From assembly GCF_021018805.1 (NCBI RefSeq), contig NW_026960607.1, forward strand, positions 188,501 through 252,500: 64,000 nucleotides of DNA, written 5' to 3'. Under the pieces are notes generated by a model. The model did no database searches. It was not told where the DNA came from and was given only the letters and a program-made list of their open reading frames with translations. Of this stretch, positions 12,152 to 24,286 are shown piece after piece. A program made the position numbers and the translations under genes. Positions within the stretch are counted from its first letter, which is position 1. Each line of letters starts with the position of its first letter. Source of the stretch: Prinia subflava (taxonomy: Eukaryota; Chordata; Aves; Passeriformes; Cisticolidae).

Positions 12152-12274
12152 CTAATGAACCCCACTATCCATCTTTAGATCTGGTCTGTTCTTGTCATTC
12201 TTCACCGAGTAGATGAAGTATGTTAAGGTGTCCTTTTCATTCACTGGAATTGTCCTAAAATGGCAGCCAATTAT
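12152..12274 (-). CDS. SAP30: SAP30 exon 4, C-terminus and stop
   Basis: 40 codons plus TAG, reading [13 protein letters not shown] and YFIYSVKND to DSGVH. Acceptor ends at 12275-12276. Confidence 0.95.
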   Translation of the reverse strand: MIGCHFRTIPVNEKDTLTYFIYSVKNDKNRPDLKMDSGVH

Positions 12275-15200
12275 CTATAAAGGAAGAATGCAAGGAAATA
12301 AAATAATCACTCTTACATGCAAAAACCTGAAGATTCAAATTTAAACGTACCACAATAAAATTTAAAGGACTGATTAAGAAGCTTACAAAAAGAGGAAATG
12401 ATGCCTCTCTTCAGATGTCTTTAGTAGTCAAGGAAAGGTAAACAGTAACCATTTTACTGATAACTGTGAACTAAATGTAGCAGATTGTACCCCTAATTTC
12501 CAAAGTAACAAGTTGAGAATTTTTCAGGGAAAAAACCCCTCAAAGCTATCAGAACAATCATGGGACTATCATTACATCTGTTTAGTTAAAGTTTGAATAT
12601 AACAGGTAATGACTACAGAATATCAACAGTGACAGCACAGTTATGAGAGGCTACTGCTCACCACTCAGCTTGGGAGGTGGTGTCTGCATCAAATCACATA
12701 CAGAAACATCTAACATAACACAAGATTTATCAAAGAACTATAACTGAATATTCAGCTCTTCAAAACAGAGCTATCTATGAAAATTCACCATGCTGTAACC
12801 GTTGAAATATGACAATCTGTAAGTAGTTCTTGAATCACTTGTCATTTCAGCACTTTCCCTTCATCAAAATGAACACCAGCTTTAAAAGAAAGTTGCAAAA
12901 CATTGTAACTGAGTCTGTTCTCTGGCTTTTTGGACAGATTGGTAATTAAAATTATGAAGTGAAAAACATGAGACTACTCACTTAAGCACCACAGGATATA
13001 AGAATAAATGTTTAGCCTAAATAAAAAGTTAGGAAGCTTTCTAAACTCTACCCCAAAAGCATTCACAGAGAAGCAGTTTGACACAGTAATTTGAAGTAAA
13101 CTTTCTGTAACAGCTAGAGCAGTGTCCATGGTATGTTAGGACAGATTACATGGAATCCAGTGTACAGTATATTAAGGAAGCTCTGTAGCTGTGGCTCACA
13201 AATACCTGCAGGTCAGTCAAATCAAGCATGTGGCAGAAGCAGCTTTGCCCATGCATACCATGCAGCACTAGAATAACCTAGTGCAAGTATCATATGAAAT
13301 TCACCTACAGCAGACCCTTCAAAACACCAGTTTTGCAGAACAAAATCTGCTTATGCTTTCTCAAATCACAGTCCTGCTAATTCAAGAGCTAACCTACATA
13401 TAAGAAAATGGAAGACTGATTTTGCATTCTCACACCTAGTGGCAGCAGGACTATTATTTTACAGTTCAGCCTTGAGATCACCCATACCTTTAAGAGCATT
13501 GCTTTTAATCCACACAGATTGAGGAGAGATGAAAACAGTGTCTGCACTTAAATACAGCTAAATGTATCACTGCACAGAAGTGAAAAATCAGTAGCTATAC
13601 CTTCCCTGTTAAGATCACCAGCTCTTCCACTTACATCAATATGCTGTGACTGCACCTTTGCAGCACTAAAGAATTCCTTTAAAATTGCAGTCATGCGAAG
13701 CAAAGATGCTAACATACAGCTGTACTGACACGCAGCTTCAGCACTTTTACAAACAGTAAATTCCATACAATTCCAGTTTTCTGACAGCAGATTCCAGGGG
13801 TTTTAACAGAATTATCAATAGAAGCATGTTTTTTCAGGGTTCTGTACTCAACATATACAGAAACCTATGGTTGCAGTAACTAGTTTTTTAAAGCAAAGTC
13901 TGAACCTTACCAGAACTTCACTGACACCTCTCAGTTTCTAGTTCTTTTCAGCAGAACATTTCAGGTGAAGCTGTGATTGATGCACAGACAGAATAAATCC
14001 ATGATTCCATGATATTCAGGGGCATGAAGATCATCTTGCTGTTCCAGCTCAACACTGCTTTTAAGCAGCAAGCACTTCTTTTAGAAGTTAAGAGTCCCTT
14101 CTCTGGAAAGTTACTTTTGATTTACTTGGCTTAGGACCCGTGGCCAATGAAGGAAGCTAGATAAGCAGCTCCCTTTTGTTCTCCTAAAATCCAGATTATA
14201 TAGGCACTTTACGCAAGGATCACAGTGTATAGAAAACCACATGCCACAGCGAGTTGCATTTTCTATTATGGGAAACACTCATACATACTTCAACAAGCTG
14301 CGCTTTGTTAAGTCCCGGTCTGGTCTGTAGCTTGAAGTGTCTTTTGTACCTTCGAAGTGTGTTTACTTGTAACTGATATAAATCAACCTAGAAAAAAAGA
14401 GGGGGAAGAAAACAATCTAATATAACTGAAAAAAAATCAATCATTAATAGTTTGCCTCGCAAAAACATTTTGGAAAATCACAGATATGCAAGTGTAAACA
14501 GTCAGCTCAGCAGATGTCATTTTGACAAAAAACAAACTCCACCCTGCACCTTCCAGCAGAAAGGAAAATAGCCCAGTTCCGTTTAAGAGTGTTTTGTTGT
14601 TACTGAGCATGCCTCTACCTCTCTTTAGCTGTGGACGGTATTTCGAACTCACTATTGTACTTTCATCCATTCTGGGTTTTCTTTTTGCTTCCCAGTTCCA
14701 GCACGATAACACAAAGCCCAATAGCAACTTTCATATAACATCTATGAAGATGCTGATCCAAAGGATGCCCGCCCCTCTATTGTGATTTCAGCCATTATAT
14801 CTTATGCAGATTACATACAAGACACAGCACATCTGCACCATGAAAGAGCACATGTTAGAATCAGGACAGTCTCGAGCACAAGTGTTCTTGGCTTGAGGTG
14901 ACAAAGGAAAACAACTGCACCCTGCTACACAAGCAAAATGCAGGAGTTATGTGCATGGGCATAAATGTCCAAAACTCTTTCTCAGTGTCAGTCAACAGTT
15001 GAGAGAATTACACAAAGTCCTCTCAGGGATACAAATACACAGCCTTAATCCAGTACTGGGTCAGTTTTGAATTCTATGTACTCTGATCAGTCACTTCTCC
15101 CAACAACAGCTTATGCTCCCATCCGCCCTGACAATCTAAGAGAGCTTAATCAGATGACTGAATAGGAAAGCAAGCTCAGAAAGCAGGCTGAATGAGAAAT

Positions 15201-18200
15201 TCTATTAGGTCAGTTGCAATTACAACAGCATTCTCTAACTTCACTGCATTAAAGATTGATGAAGGCATTCACTTTTATTTAACAGCCTCACTGCAGAACA
15301 CTTAAAACAGCAGTGCTACTGCACACTTGGCAACCTGGCCAGACTTGAAGTGACATCACCTTGCAAGATAAAGGATGGTATCCTTTGGTGTTTCCAAAGT
15401 TTACATGGCATTGAATTCTACTTCCAAAGTCACAGTGGGGAAGTCACCCTTGCAGCATCATGCAAAAGAACAGCAGCTTTTCACCAAGCCCCAGTGCTGG
15501 GGCTGTTTCTACAGGTTAATAGGTCTTAAAGGTCTAAGAACATTTTAAGGTCTTATACAGAGTTGCTTATTACACGAAAGTATAAGTCTGAAGGTGTGAG
15601 AGTCTTAAATGAGCAGTCTTACAGTCTTACAATCAGTTATGAGTATAAAGTCTTAGAAATAAAATATCAGAATAAACAAAAGTCTTAACATGGAATTTAA
15701 CATAACATTCTAACCTTAGGATAAGACAATTTCCAATTCTAGACCTCAAGCAGGGCTCCCGGCCGCAGGGATTGCAGTGGCAGGAAGGGGTCCCGGGATC
15801 CCGAACTCTCGCAGAGTCCTCAGCAGCCCCAAACAGAGTTCCGGGGCTAGTGCCGCAGGGGGAAAAGGAAGGGATGGGACCCCAGGGCTCTGATCTCAAG
15901 CGACAAAGACTACAATAGATGGTACCTTCAGCATTCCATTTCGGCTCCCTGGCAGGGCTCCTTCCTCAGGCTGCAGGAGGTGAAGGTTGGATCGATAGAT
16001 CGGATTGATCGATCGATCCTTCCACTTCCAACCCAGAGGCTTTTTATCCATAAGTTACAAATGCATATTCATATCTTTATCTACACACTACCCAATCTAG
16101 GTGCAATTTTCTAAGTTCGTAAAACTACAAAAAACTACGAAAAGCAGTATCAAAAACCTACGCATATAGCATATCTATCAGTGCAAAAACTGTCTTGCTA
16201 TCGTAAAAATTCTATCTTATTGTGCGTAAAAACTCTATCTTAGCATACGTGAGAAACTTTATCTTATTTGCATAAAATTCATACCAAAAATTATAAACAG
16301 TACTCTATTTTTGTTATGTCTAAACTCTATCACTAGGCCTGAAGCTCTGTACTTCTACACTAACAATTAGGCACTTAGGGTATGTGAAGCCTAAAGCTGA
16401 AGCATAAATCTCTACTTTATGTGTGTGTAGCTTTATATATTCTAATTTTTCTAAAGGTTTTAATTCAATCCCTGCACTTCTCACTCTCTGTGGAGGATCC
16501 ATGGAAAAATGGACTCCAACATCCCAGAAGCTAACAGTACCAAAGGAGTTTCTTTTTCTCCTGTAGGAATCATTTCCAACCAGTAAAGATGGTCACGACT
16601 GAGATGGAAGAAGGAGGGCCTTACAACTCCTCAGAAGAATTATACTTTTTTCCTTAGCAAACTGGGTAATCATTGAAAGTAGAGGTGGTCAAGGGCAAAC
16701 AGGTATCTAAGGCATACAGTAATTTCAAGGAATGAACACACTGCCCTTGCCCAAACAGCCAGCTGACACTCCTCAAAAACAGTTCCCAGTTTTCTCTTTT
16801 TGTAATAATACTGTTAAGAAAAAAAAACACGCTTGTTTTCTTCTTCTGGAGATATCTGTCAGTTGTTACATGTTTTATAATCCTGGCATAAGAACACAAA
16901 ATAGGCTTCCAAGAGAGCTGCAATTACACAGTGTCAGAGAGCTACCTAAAATCACTCACAGCACTAGCTTTACAAAGAACTTTCCAAGAAACAATCTCAG
17001 ATATTTAACAGACAATACCATCCAGCATCAAACTGCTTTCAGTCTCCTAAAATCCTCTTATCCAGAGCCTCCAGACTGAAACCTCGTGTCTAAAGGCACA
17101 GATTCCTGTGTGGGCCTGACATTGGTCTGAATTTAGGCTTCAGGCTCTGCTACTGTCTGTGTGAAAGGCAGGCGAGCAACTTTCTCATGTTAGCCTGAGA
17201 AATCTTAAAGAGGAATTCAAACAAACCTTGGGAAGTGAGAAACTATCTGCAGGTGGTGTTTTTCCAACATGTTTACTGGAAAGAAATATTTACAAAAGAG
17301 TGTAGACGCTGAATAACCAATCATGTTCTTTGTACCGAACTACTCTATAAAAGTAGAATTTAGAAGAATAAAGTTTGCTCTCATCTTTACCATCATGGAG
17401 AGTCATGTTGTTATTTCTGTGCCGTCCGAAAACCATAGCAACATCTGGTGACCTGACGTTTTCGAAGAAGTTCAGCGCAGCCAGGACTGATTCATGCAGC
17501 AAAGCTTGAAAATTCTACCTGCCTCCTCAGAGAGGTAAGCGAAGTATCTCCACGTTTTTTCTAAAGAATGCTGGTCCTGCTGACCATGGAAAAAGATCAA
17601 TCCTGCCAAAAGACAGCAGGTCGGACGGCACCCAGCACAGCTGGACTTTAATTTCTAGAAAAGACAGCCGGGCAGAGGTTCCAGAAAAACCTGGGGAACC
17701 CCTCTCCTGAGAGAGGACAGCTTGTGCCTTTCCTGACAAGAGCAGCTGGAATTCTTCGCTGCCGACAGCTTGCCCAGCGCTCCCCCGACCTCTTTCGGTT
17801 CTGTCTGGCCGAGATCAAAGCGAGCGTCTGTAAGCCTCTCCCGGCCGGCAGAGACGGCGCTTCCTTGGCTTTTCTTTCTCCTTTCTTCATACCACGGATG
17901 GCTGGCAGTGGTTCCTGCGCTATCATCCACTGCGACTAGTCTGTACCGTGACTTTAAAAGATGCTAGCCCGTCCAAGATACAGCTGGTCAGATTCCGACC
18001 CAGAGTGTGACACAACGATCCTTTCCTCCTCGGCGTGGCCCAGCATCTGGCCTGCGGACGGGACCGGGATCGAAAACCTTTGATCCCTCTGTATCCTTCT
18101 GTGTGTTCAGGGCGAAAAGTTCACTTTATGAGTGTTTTATGCTTTTAACGTTACCTGTGCTTGTTTTATGATTGCCTGTGTGAGTTTAGGACTTGTCTTT

Positions 18201-20884
18201 CTTTGTGTCTCTGTGTTTTAACTTTGTTCTTTCCCTTGTGCGGGTGTGGGGGGGTGCGGTGAGACAGGCATGGCAGCACGGATGCGATCTCCCTGCCTTC
18301 TCTCTCTCTCGCTCGGTTTTTCTCCCGCCCTGCTCCAGGGCGCTGCAGCGGCTGCAAAATCTCTCTCTCTCTCGTTTTTCCGTACTCGGATTCGCCCCCT
18401 CCCCACAGGCGCGCGGGTCGGGCGGGCGCGCAGGTCCCTTCCCCGCGCGGTGCCGCTGAGACGGGCGGCTTGGAGCAGCTTTGCCTCTTCGTCCCCCCCC
18501 CCCTTCCCCCCAGGGCGGTGAGGGGGGCCACCGGCTCTCTGCTTGAGACAGGCGGCGGCAGGGCGGCGGCGGGCTGAGCTCCGCCGAGCCCCGCTCCGTT
18601 GTCCCCTCCCCGTTTCCCCCCCCCGGCGGAGGTTTTCTCCCGCCGTGTGCAGTAGCGATGAGAACAGGGGCCAGCGGCCACTGCCCCGCCGGCACACACT
18701 TCATCGCTGTTTTCATTTCCTTCCCGCGTGAATTTGCACAGCAAGTCGTCATAGGAACCGAGGAGCGGTCTCCTCGCTCCTTTTCCCCCTTCCCCCCGCC
18801 ATGAGCGGCGGGGTTCGCTCCCCCACTCCTTCCCTGCGGGCCGAGCGGCTGACTGCGAATAGGGCACGAGGAACTTGCCGTTCCTCTAGACAGCGGATAA
18901 TGCTGTAGGAGTTGCTTCGCTTGAATTTTTTTTTTTTTTTTACATAGAAATGGGGGCCACGTTTGTTTGGATTTCCCCCAGCTCTGCGGAGCGGCCCTGG
19001 GGCCATTGAGCCCCCAAAGCCCCACTCAGGGCAGGGCCAAATAGCTTCACCGCCTTTAAGGCAGGCAGAAGCTTTTTCCTTTACAGAAAAATGGGGGCCA
19101 CGTTTGTTTGGATTTCCCCCAGCTCCGCGGGGTGGCCCTGGGGCCCTTGAGCCCCCAAAGCCCCACTCAGGGCAGGGCCAAATAGCTTCGTCGCCTTTGA
19201 GGTGAGCAGAAGCTTTTCCTTTTAGAGGGACAGTTGATTTTTGTTTGGGTTTTTCCCTCCCCCCCTCCCTCAAAACATTTCTTCTCAAGGAGTCTCTGTG
19301 AACAGAATTGGAGCCTTAAATGCCTGTTCATAATAGAAGAAAAATGACAAGAAATACAAAAAACAAATAAGCAACCTTTGTTGCCTTTCGCAGATAACAC
19401 AAGTATTATTAATAATTCTACAGTATAACCATCAGTTATGTTTTAAGTGTTATCTCAGTTTTTAAGATATTTGATGTGAATTCATTGATATGATAAAGTT
19501 ATCACAGTTCTATAGCCGGCTGCCACTGCTGCTGCTTCTGCTTCTTCTTCTCATGTACTTTGCTATTTGTCTATAATTGCCTGTAAGACACGTGTCACCC
19601 AAGAATTTTTTCTTGTTTTCTAGCTGTCTATGCTAGTTTTGCATTCATGATTTTCTAAATATTTTCAGATTTCCAGACAAGGTTATCTGAGTTTGTAAGA
19701 ATGCCTCCTCTGTCCTGACGGTTTGGGATGCGGTTCCAATCCTGGTCACAGACCATCTCAAGAGCCTGCTGAGCTCAGAGCATCTCTACCCTGACAAATT
19801 TAGGAGGTGTCAATTACCATATTAGTTTCTTATTATAAGATTTTTAAGAAGCTTGTTTTTAAAATTGGTGTAAGGGATTCCTCTGCAGTTAGAGCTGGAC
19901 ACTGGCCATGCCTTGGCTCTCTCTGGATGGGAATTGCCTATTTGCCCAGATGTTTTAGCAAGAAATTACATGAGTTATTTGACTCAACAATTTGACCTTT
20001 AAATATAATAGCTGAATTGATCTTTGAGGTGAACCTGGAATTCCTGCCCGGGAAGGATGAACAGGATCTCACTGGTAAAGAAGCACTTCAGCTTTTGCAG
20101 TTCCTGGGCTGATCAAAATTATTATCAAAAAGATAACATGCAACAATGTAACATTTATGTTATGAACCTGAAGAAAAAGTAATTCTGAAACCTGGATGTT
20201 GAATTTAGACAATGGAGTCTGACAAGTTATCAGTTTAGGGCAGTGGAGCCTGACAAGTTTGTTAACTTAAGGAGAAGATGTGCCTGTGTTTTATCATTAG
20301 CAGGTTCAGCAGTCGTGTTACCCATCACCTTTGAGGAGTGAAAAGGGACATTGCATAGCCTTAGTGGCTGTCATATAGACTGCAAAGATGACCATGTGGT
20401 TGGAAGTTATGGAGACAACAGAAGTCCTGTGTCAGCAGCATGGTCCTGTTTTCATCGATCTTCCTCGAGTCACTCCCTGCTTCAGACTTCAAGAAGACAT
20501 CCAGTGATGCTAAGGATCAAAATCTTGTCTCAATGGACTTTTTCTTTTCATGTGTTTTAATTTTATAGTAGATGTTTCATTTAAGTTTCCTACATAGATG
20601 TAGTTGTATTTTAGGTAATATTTCACGTGCCTTCGGTGTATGTTTTGTAGTTATTAAGGGCTGTTATTTCACTTTGTGGTTTTTGCCTTTCTGGTCTTTG
20701 GGATCATGTAGATTTTTTTTGGAGTCAGATATCTTTTTATTGATATTTTTATTAATTTTATTATTCTTTTTTTCTTTCTAGGTGACATCCTACAGGTATC
20801 ATGGGCCAATTGAGTGACCAGTGGTCCAGTCCTGCACATCCTGCAATGGGTCTTTGCCCTTTCAAACATCACATGCATTTTTGC

Positions 20885-20931
<47 letters not shown>

Positions 20932-23900
20932 TCAACTCAGGTTGTCCAAATAATTGGAAAATTAAATCAGTTTGCGGTTGCAGGTGTAATGCAAGGACCA
21001 CTGTCCTTTGCTAAAAGGCAGAAAAAGCCCTTGTTATCTGAAAGGATGATTCCTAGAGTGATAGATCTTGACAAATTAGACTGCCATTTTTGAGCAGGCT
21101 AATGATGTTTTGTTTTTTTCTGTATTAGAATTAGTAAATAGCTAAGCTTGACGCTGGTGCATGGACATGGTTATGAAGGGTCAACACCAAATGCCACAGA
21201 ACTTCCCTGACCATTTAAGTTGGTGCCCAATGAAAGTTCTGTTTAGTAATTGGTTGATTACTAATGGGACTTCTGGTGTCATGTTTGTCTTTTTTCTCTT
21301 GCAAGGGCCCTGCAGGAGAGGACACAGACACAGACGTCGCCCTCAGCAAAAACTAAAAGGGGGAGATGTGGGCCTGACATTGGTCTGAATTTAGGCTTCA
21401 GGCTCTGCTACTGTCTGTGTGAAAGGCAGGCGAGCAACTTTCTCATGTTAGCCTGAGAAATCTTAAAGAGGAATTCAAACAAACCTTGGGAAGTGAGAAA
21501 CTATCTGCAGGTGGTGTTTTTCCAACATGTTTACTGGAAAGAAATATTTACAAAAGAGTGTAGACGCTGAATAACCAATCATGTTCTTTGTACCGAACTA
21601 CTCTATAAAAGTAGAATTTAGAAGAATAAAGTTTGCTCTCATCTTTACCATCATGGAGAGTCATGTTGTTATTTCTGTGCCGTCCGAAAACCATAGCAAC
21701 ATTCCTGCACAAAGTTTCTTCACTTGCTGTTATCTACAGATGCTGACCATAGGGATGCCATTAAATTAACTTACAGAGTAATTTCTGATGAATGTTTTAA
21801 CAATCCCTTTCAGAAGGGACCACGTAGGAATAACAGCTTCTGCTCAAAATTAACACACTGTGGAGCACCTGCTAAGCAACGCTGTAGCAGAAATAACCAA
21901 AATAACCCAGAGCACATGTATGGAAAGAGGGCCTTACGTTCAAGACTAACCCATTATACTATGAAAAAAGTTGAACGCTCTGGTTCCCTTATTTTAATGG
22001 GTCAGACTTCACTGGCGTGCAGTGGAGAAAAGTTGAAAAGACACTCTATTTCTCTACTCCACTCCTTCAGAGCTGCCCAAATGGCTCTTCCCCCTCCACA
22101 GTGGGGCAGAAACAAAGCTATCCTCATTGAACTCTCAGTGTTTAAGGTGACTAAGGCAATGGAGTAATTGCCAAGAGCCATCTGCAATACATTTAGCGCA
22201 AAAGAAAGGTTTGAAGAGACAGGACAGAGAAGCATTTATATCTCAGGCACTGTGTGCAATTCCCTTGGGGTTGTCAAGTCCTGCAAAAGATAAGAGTTCG
22301 ATGGTATGTGGCAAAGCACTGACAAGAGTAAGCACTAAGGAGAAGAAAGCTGAAAACAGCAGATTTCTGAGAACCATCAGACACTTAAAAACAGAGACTC
22401 TTGTTCATTGTACTCTGCACCATTTAATCAGAAAACATGCCACAAAATTCAGTGACATTCTGTTATATTAAGAACAGTGCAAATCAAGAATCTTCCCTTT
22501 CCCACATGTAAGGTAAGCTGTAAAAGCGGGAGAGTGGTGTTGGTGCACACTCGGTGTCATTAAGAGGCTTAACACAACAAGTCGGGAAAAAAAATCAACT
22601 GTTTAGCTACCTCTGGAGTGTCGATGTCTTGCACTGGTGAGTCACCATCATCATCGCTGCCTTTCCTCTTCCTTCTATTTCTCACACTCTGAATTAAATT
22701 TTTGTGTAAGTCACAAATGTACAGATGTCTTGCCTAGAAGAATAAAACGGCATCTTTCAATCAAACGCATGCAGCGTATCACCCAGACTAAAGCACACAT
22801 AGACAGACAACCCCTAAGCACTCACAGCCACATTAACTGGGTTGAGGAAGCTTTTCTACCGGCTTCTTCTAAACGGAGAGTGTGCAGCGCTGCAGCTCCC
22901 TGCCACCGGCAGGGCTCCGAGCTCGCTGAAATGCTGCAATCGGCCGATGTAGCCGTGCCAGGCTGCGGAGCCACGCAGCACAGCCCTCCCTGCCTCCCTG
23001 CGGCCGCGCATCGCACCGCGGGGGCCGGGCGGCACGCAAACAAAAAACAAGCTCCCAGTTGTTCTCTGCACGGCTAAGAGACGGCTCTCATTTCCCCAGC
23101 TATATCCTCCACTCCTTGTTTTACTTCCACTACCCGGCGTGGTCCCGCAACACACTTACTTTTACTTTCTTTTTAACAAGTTTTCCTTTCGTGGGATCTG
23201 AACTCTTTGGGAGATCTCGGCGCGTACCTGCCCAGAACCCCCAGGTCCGCGTGCTTTAAGGGTAAATGAGAGCGCGGGGCAGCGCTAGGGACCGGGCTGC
23301 AGAGTCGGCCCGGGGTCCCTCGGGACGCACGCAGCCCCGGTCCGGGGCGCTCCCGCCGGCAGCCCCACCCTGCAGCCCGCCTTGCCCTCCGGCGGCACCC
23401 GCCCAGGGCAGGCGGTCTCCGGACATCCCACCCGCGGAAAGGCGGCCGGCCCCCACTCTGCCCAGCCGTGCCGCGCCGCGCGGGGCCCGATGGCTGCCGA
23501 GCGGAAGATAAAGCGGCACGGGAGACGTGCGGCGCTGCAACACGAGGCGGGGCAGCGAGCGCGGCCCTCGCCAGCAGCACAGACAAACTAGAGCGCCGGG
23601 AGCCATGCAGGCTCCGCTCCGGCGAGCAGCGGCGCTTCCCGGCCACGCTTACCCCCGCTCCGGCTGCAGGGGAGCACACGCAGCCGATGCCCAGGCTCTA
23701 GGGGCTAGAGGGGACCCTAGGGGCAGGCAGGAAAGGCGGGCGCTGCCCCCCGCCCGGAAGGACTTTCAGGCGGTGCTGCTGCCGCGCCGGCCAAACTCGG
23801 CCGCGCTACGGAAAAGAGGTGGGAAGGGGAAACAAACACCTCCCCGCCGCCAAATACCCCTCCTCCCCCACTAAACTTGATTAAAAGTCCCCCAACCAAC

Positions 23901-24286
23901 TAAGATAGAGATGCAGCGACCTACCGGCCGCTTTTGTCCGCCCGCCCCGCCGGCTGCCCTGGCGCGTCCTCCCCTCGCAGACTTACGCTCTTGTCCAGCT
24001 CGATCTTCACCTTCTTCTGCGAAATGCTCTTCTGGATGCGCTTGCTGAAGCTGGCGTTGCCGGCGGCGCGGCCGCATCGCTCCCCCTCCTCCCGCAGGCA
24101 GCACAGCTGCCCGGCCCCGGGGCCGCCCGCGCACCCACCGCCCGCCGAGCCCGCGGCAGCGGCCGGACCCAGCCCTGGCGGCGCTGCCGGCGGCGGCACC
24201 TCCACGGCGGAGCCCGCACTGCCCACCACCGCCGCGGCGGCGGGGTCTGCCCCGCACTGGGTCACCTCGGGGGCGAAGCCGTTCAT
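12152..24286 (-). CDS. SAP30: SAP30, Sin3A-associated protein of 30 kDa (gene span, four coding exons)
   Basis: Nuclear subunit of the Sin3/HDAC co-repressor, which deacetylates histones at target promoters. The four exons (23987-24286, 22611-22733, 14289-14387, 12152-12274) join in phase 0 with GT and AG borders to give 214 residues (human 220). Residues 1-60 are a low-complexity Ala/Gly/Pro segment. The Cys/His zinc module spans about 62-110 (C62, C63, C71, C107, H110). A basic NRRKRKG segment at about 122-128 can serve in nuclear localisation and DNA or lipid contact. The acidic DDDGD linker and the C-terminal Sin3-binding region (about 142-214) follow. Intron 2 (8.2 kb) is enlarged by an antisense LTR element; introns 1 and 3 show nothing notable. 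A polyadenylation signal (AATAAA, minus) lies at 11963-11968. No disabling change was seen. Confidence 0.96.
14289..14387 (-). CDS. SAP30: SAP30 exon 3, start of the Sin3-binding region
   Basis: 33 codons reading VDLYQLQ through RRYKRHFKL to AQLVE. Too short for a standard ORF search; found by family match and its borders (acceptor ctag at 14388-14391, donor gtatgt at 14283-14288). Confidence 0.95.
15500..16510 (-). mobile_element. LTR-like block, probable solo LTR in SAP30 intron 2
   Basis: On the minus strand an AT-rich upstream part carries three or four imperfect copies of a motif like taaaaactctatctta (about 16190-16290). A TATA-like GGATAAAAAGCC lies near 16040, then a GC-rich part with clustered gatc repeats (about 15990-16020). 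This U3-like to R/U5-like order suggests an LTR. Ends and target duplication were not defined. The rest of this part of the intron (14388-15499, 16511-17102) shows nothing notable. Confidence 0.4.
17109..17443 (+). repeat. 5' LTR of the SAP30-intron element
   Basis: Begins TGTGGG, ends CAACA. Contains TATA-like ctataaaag (about 17344) and aataaag (about 17369), giving a U3-R-U5 order. Confidence 0.9.
18950..19218 (+). repeat. Two-copy 141-bp tandem repeat
   Basis: Units starting at 18950 and 19091 both begin atgggggccacgtttg and run through ccactcagggcagggcc. The second is slightly shorter. They differ at a few positions (gcggagcgg versus gcggggtgg). Confidence 0.85.
20889..20928 (+). repeat. 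Pure 40-base poly(A) run within the LTR element
   Basis: Uninterrupted A run in the interior. It could be a captured mRNA tail or simple slippage; no transcript-like sequence was recognised next to it. Confidence 0.8.
21367..21701 (+). repeat. 3' LTR of the SAP30-intron element
   Basis: 335 bp, no difference seen from the 5' copy. Its promoter points against SAP30 transcription, about 0.9 kb from exon 2. Confidence 0.9.
22611..22733 (-). CDS. SAP30: SAP30 exon 2, zinc module end and basic segment
   Basis: 41 codons, from ARHLYICD through NRRKRKG to DIDTPE. Acceptor ctag at 22734-22737 and donor gtagct at 22605-22610. Confidence 0.95.

Larger units (their letters stand above)
17103..21707 (+). 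mobile_element. Complete non-coding LTR element inside SAP30 intron 2, antisense to the gene
   Basis: LTRs of 335 bp at 17109-17443 and 21367-21701 look identical. The 6-bp target duplication ttcctg is at 17103-17108 and 21702-21707. A primer site TGGTGACCTGACG starts at 17446 and resembles the tRNA-Trp site of avian leukosis-type viruses with two bases missing. A polypurine tract (aaaagggggaga) precedes the 3' LTR. The 3.9-kb interior has no gag, pol or env frame. It holds a CpG-rich block (18240-18860), a 141-bp tandem repeat and a 40-base A run. It must rely on another element's proteins, and it is young. Confidence 0.92.

Noticed and set aside
18166..19025. Open frames in the CpG-rich part of the SAP30-intron element
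   Set aside because: Low-complexity, overlapping on both strands, no retroviral motifs.
18950..19218. Two-copy direct repeat considered as a CRISPR-like array
   Set aside because: Units are 141 bp and adjacent without spacers, inside an LTR element of a vertebrate.
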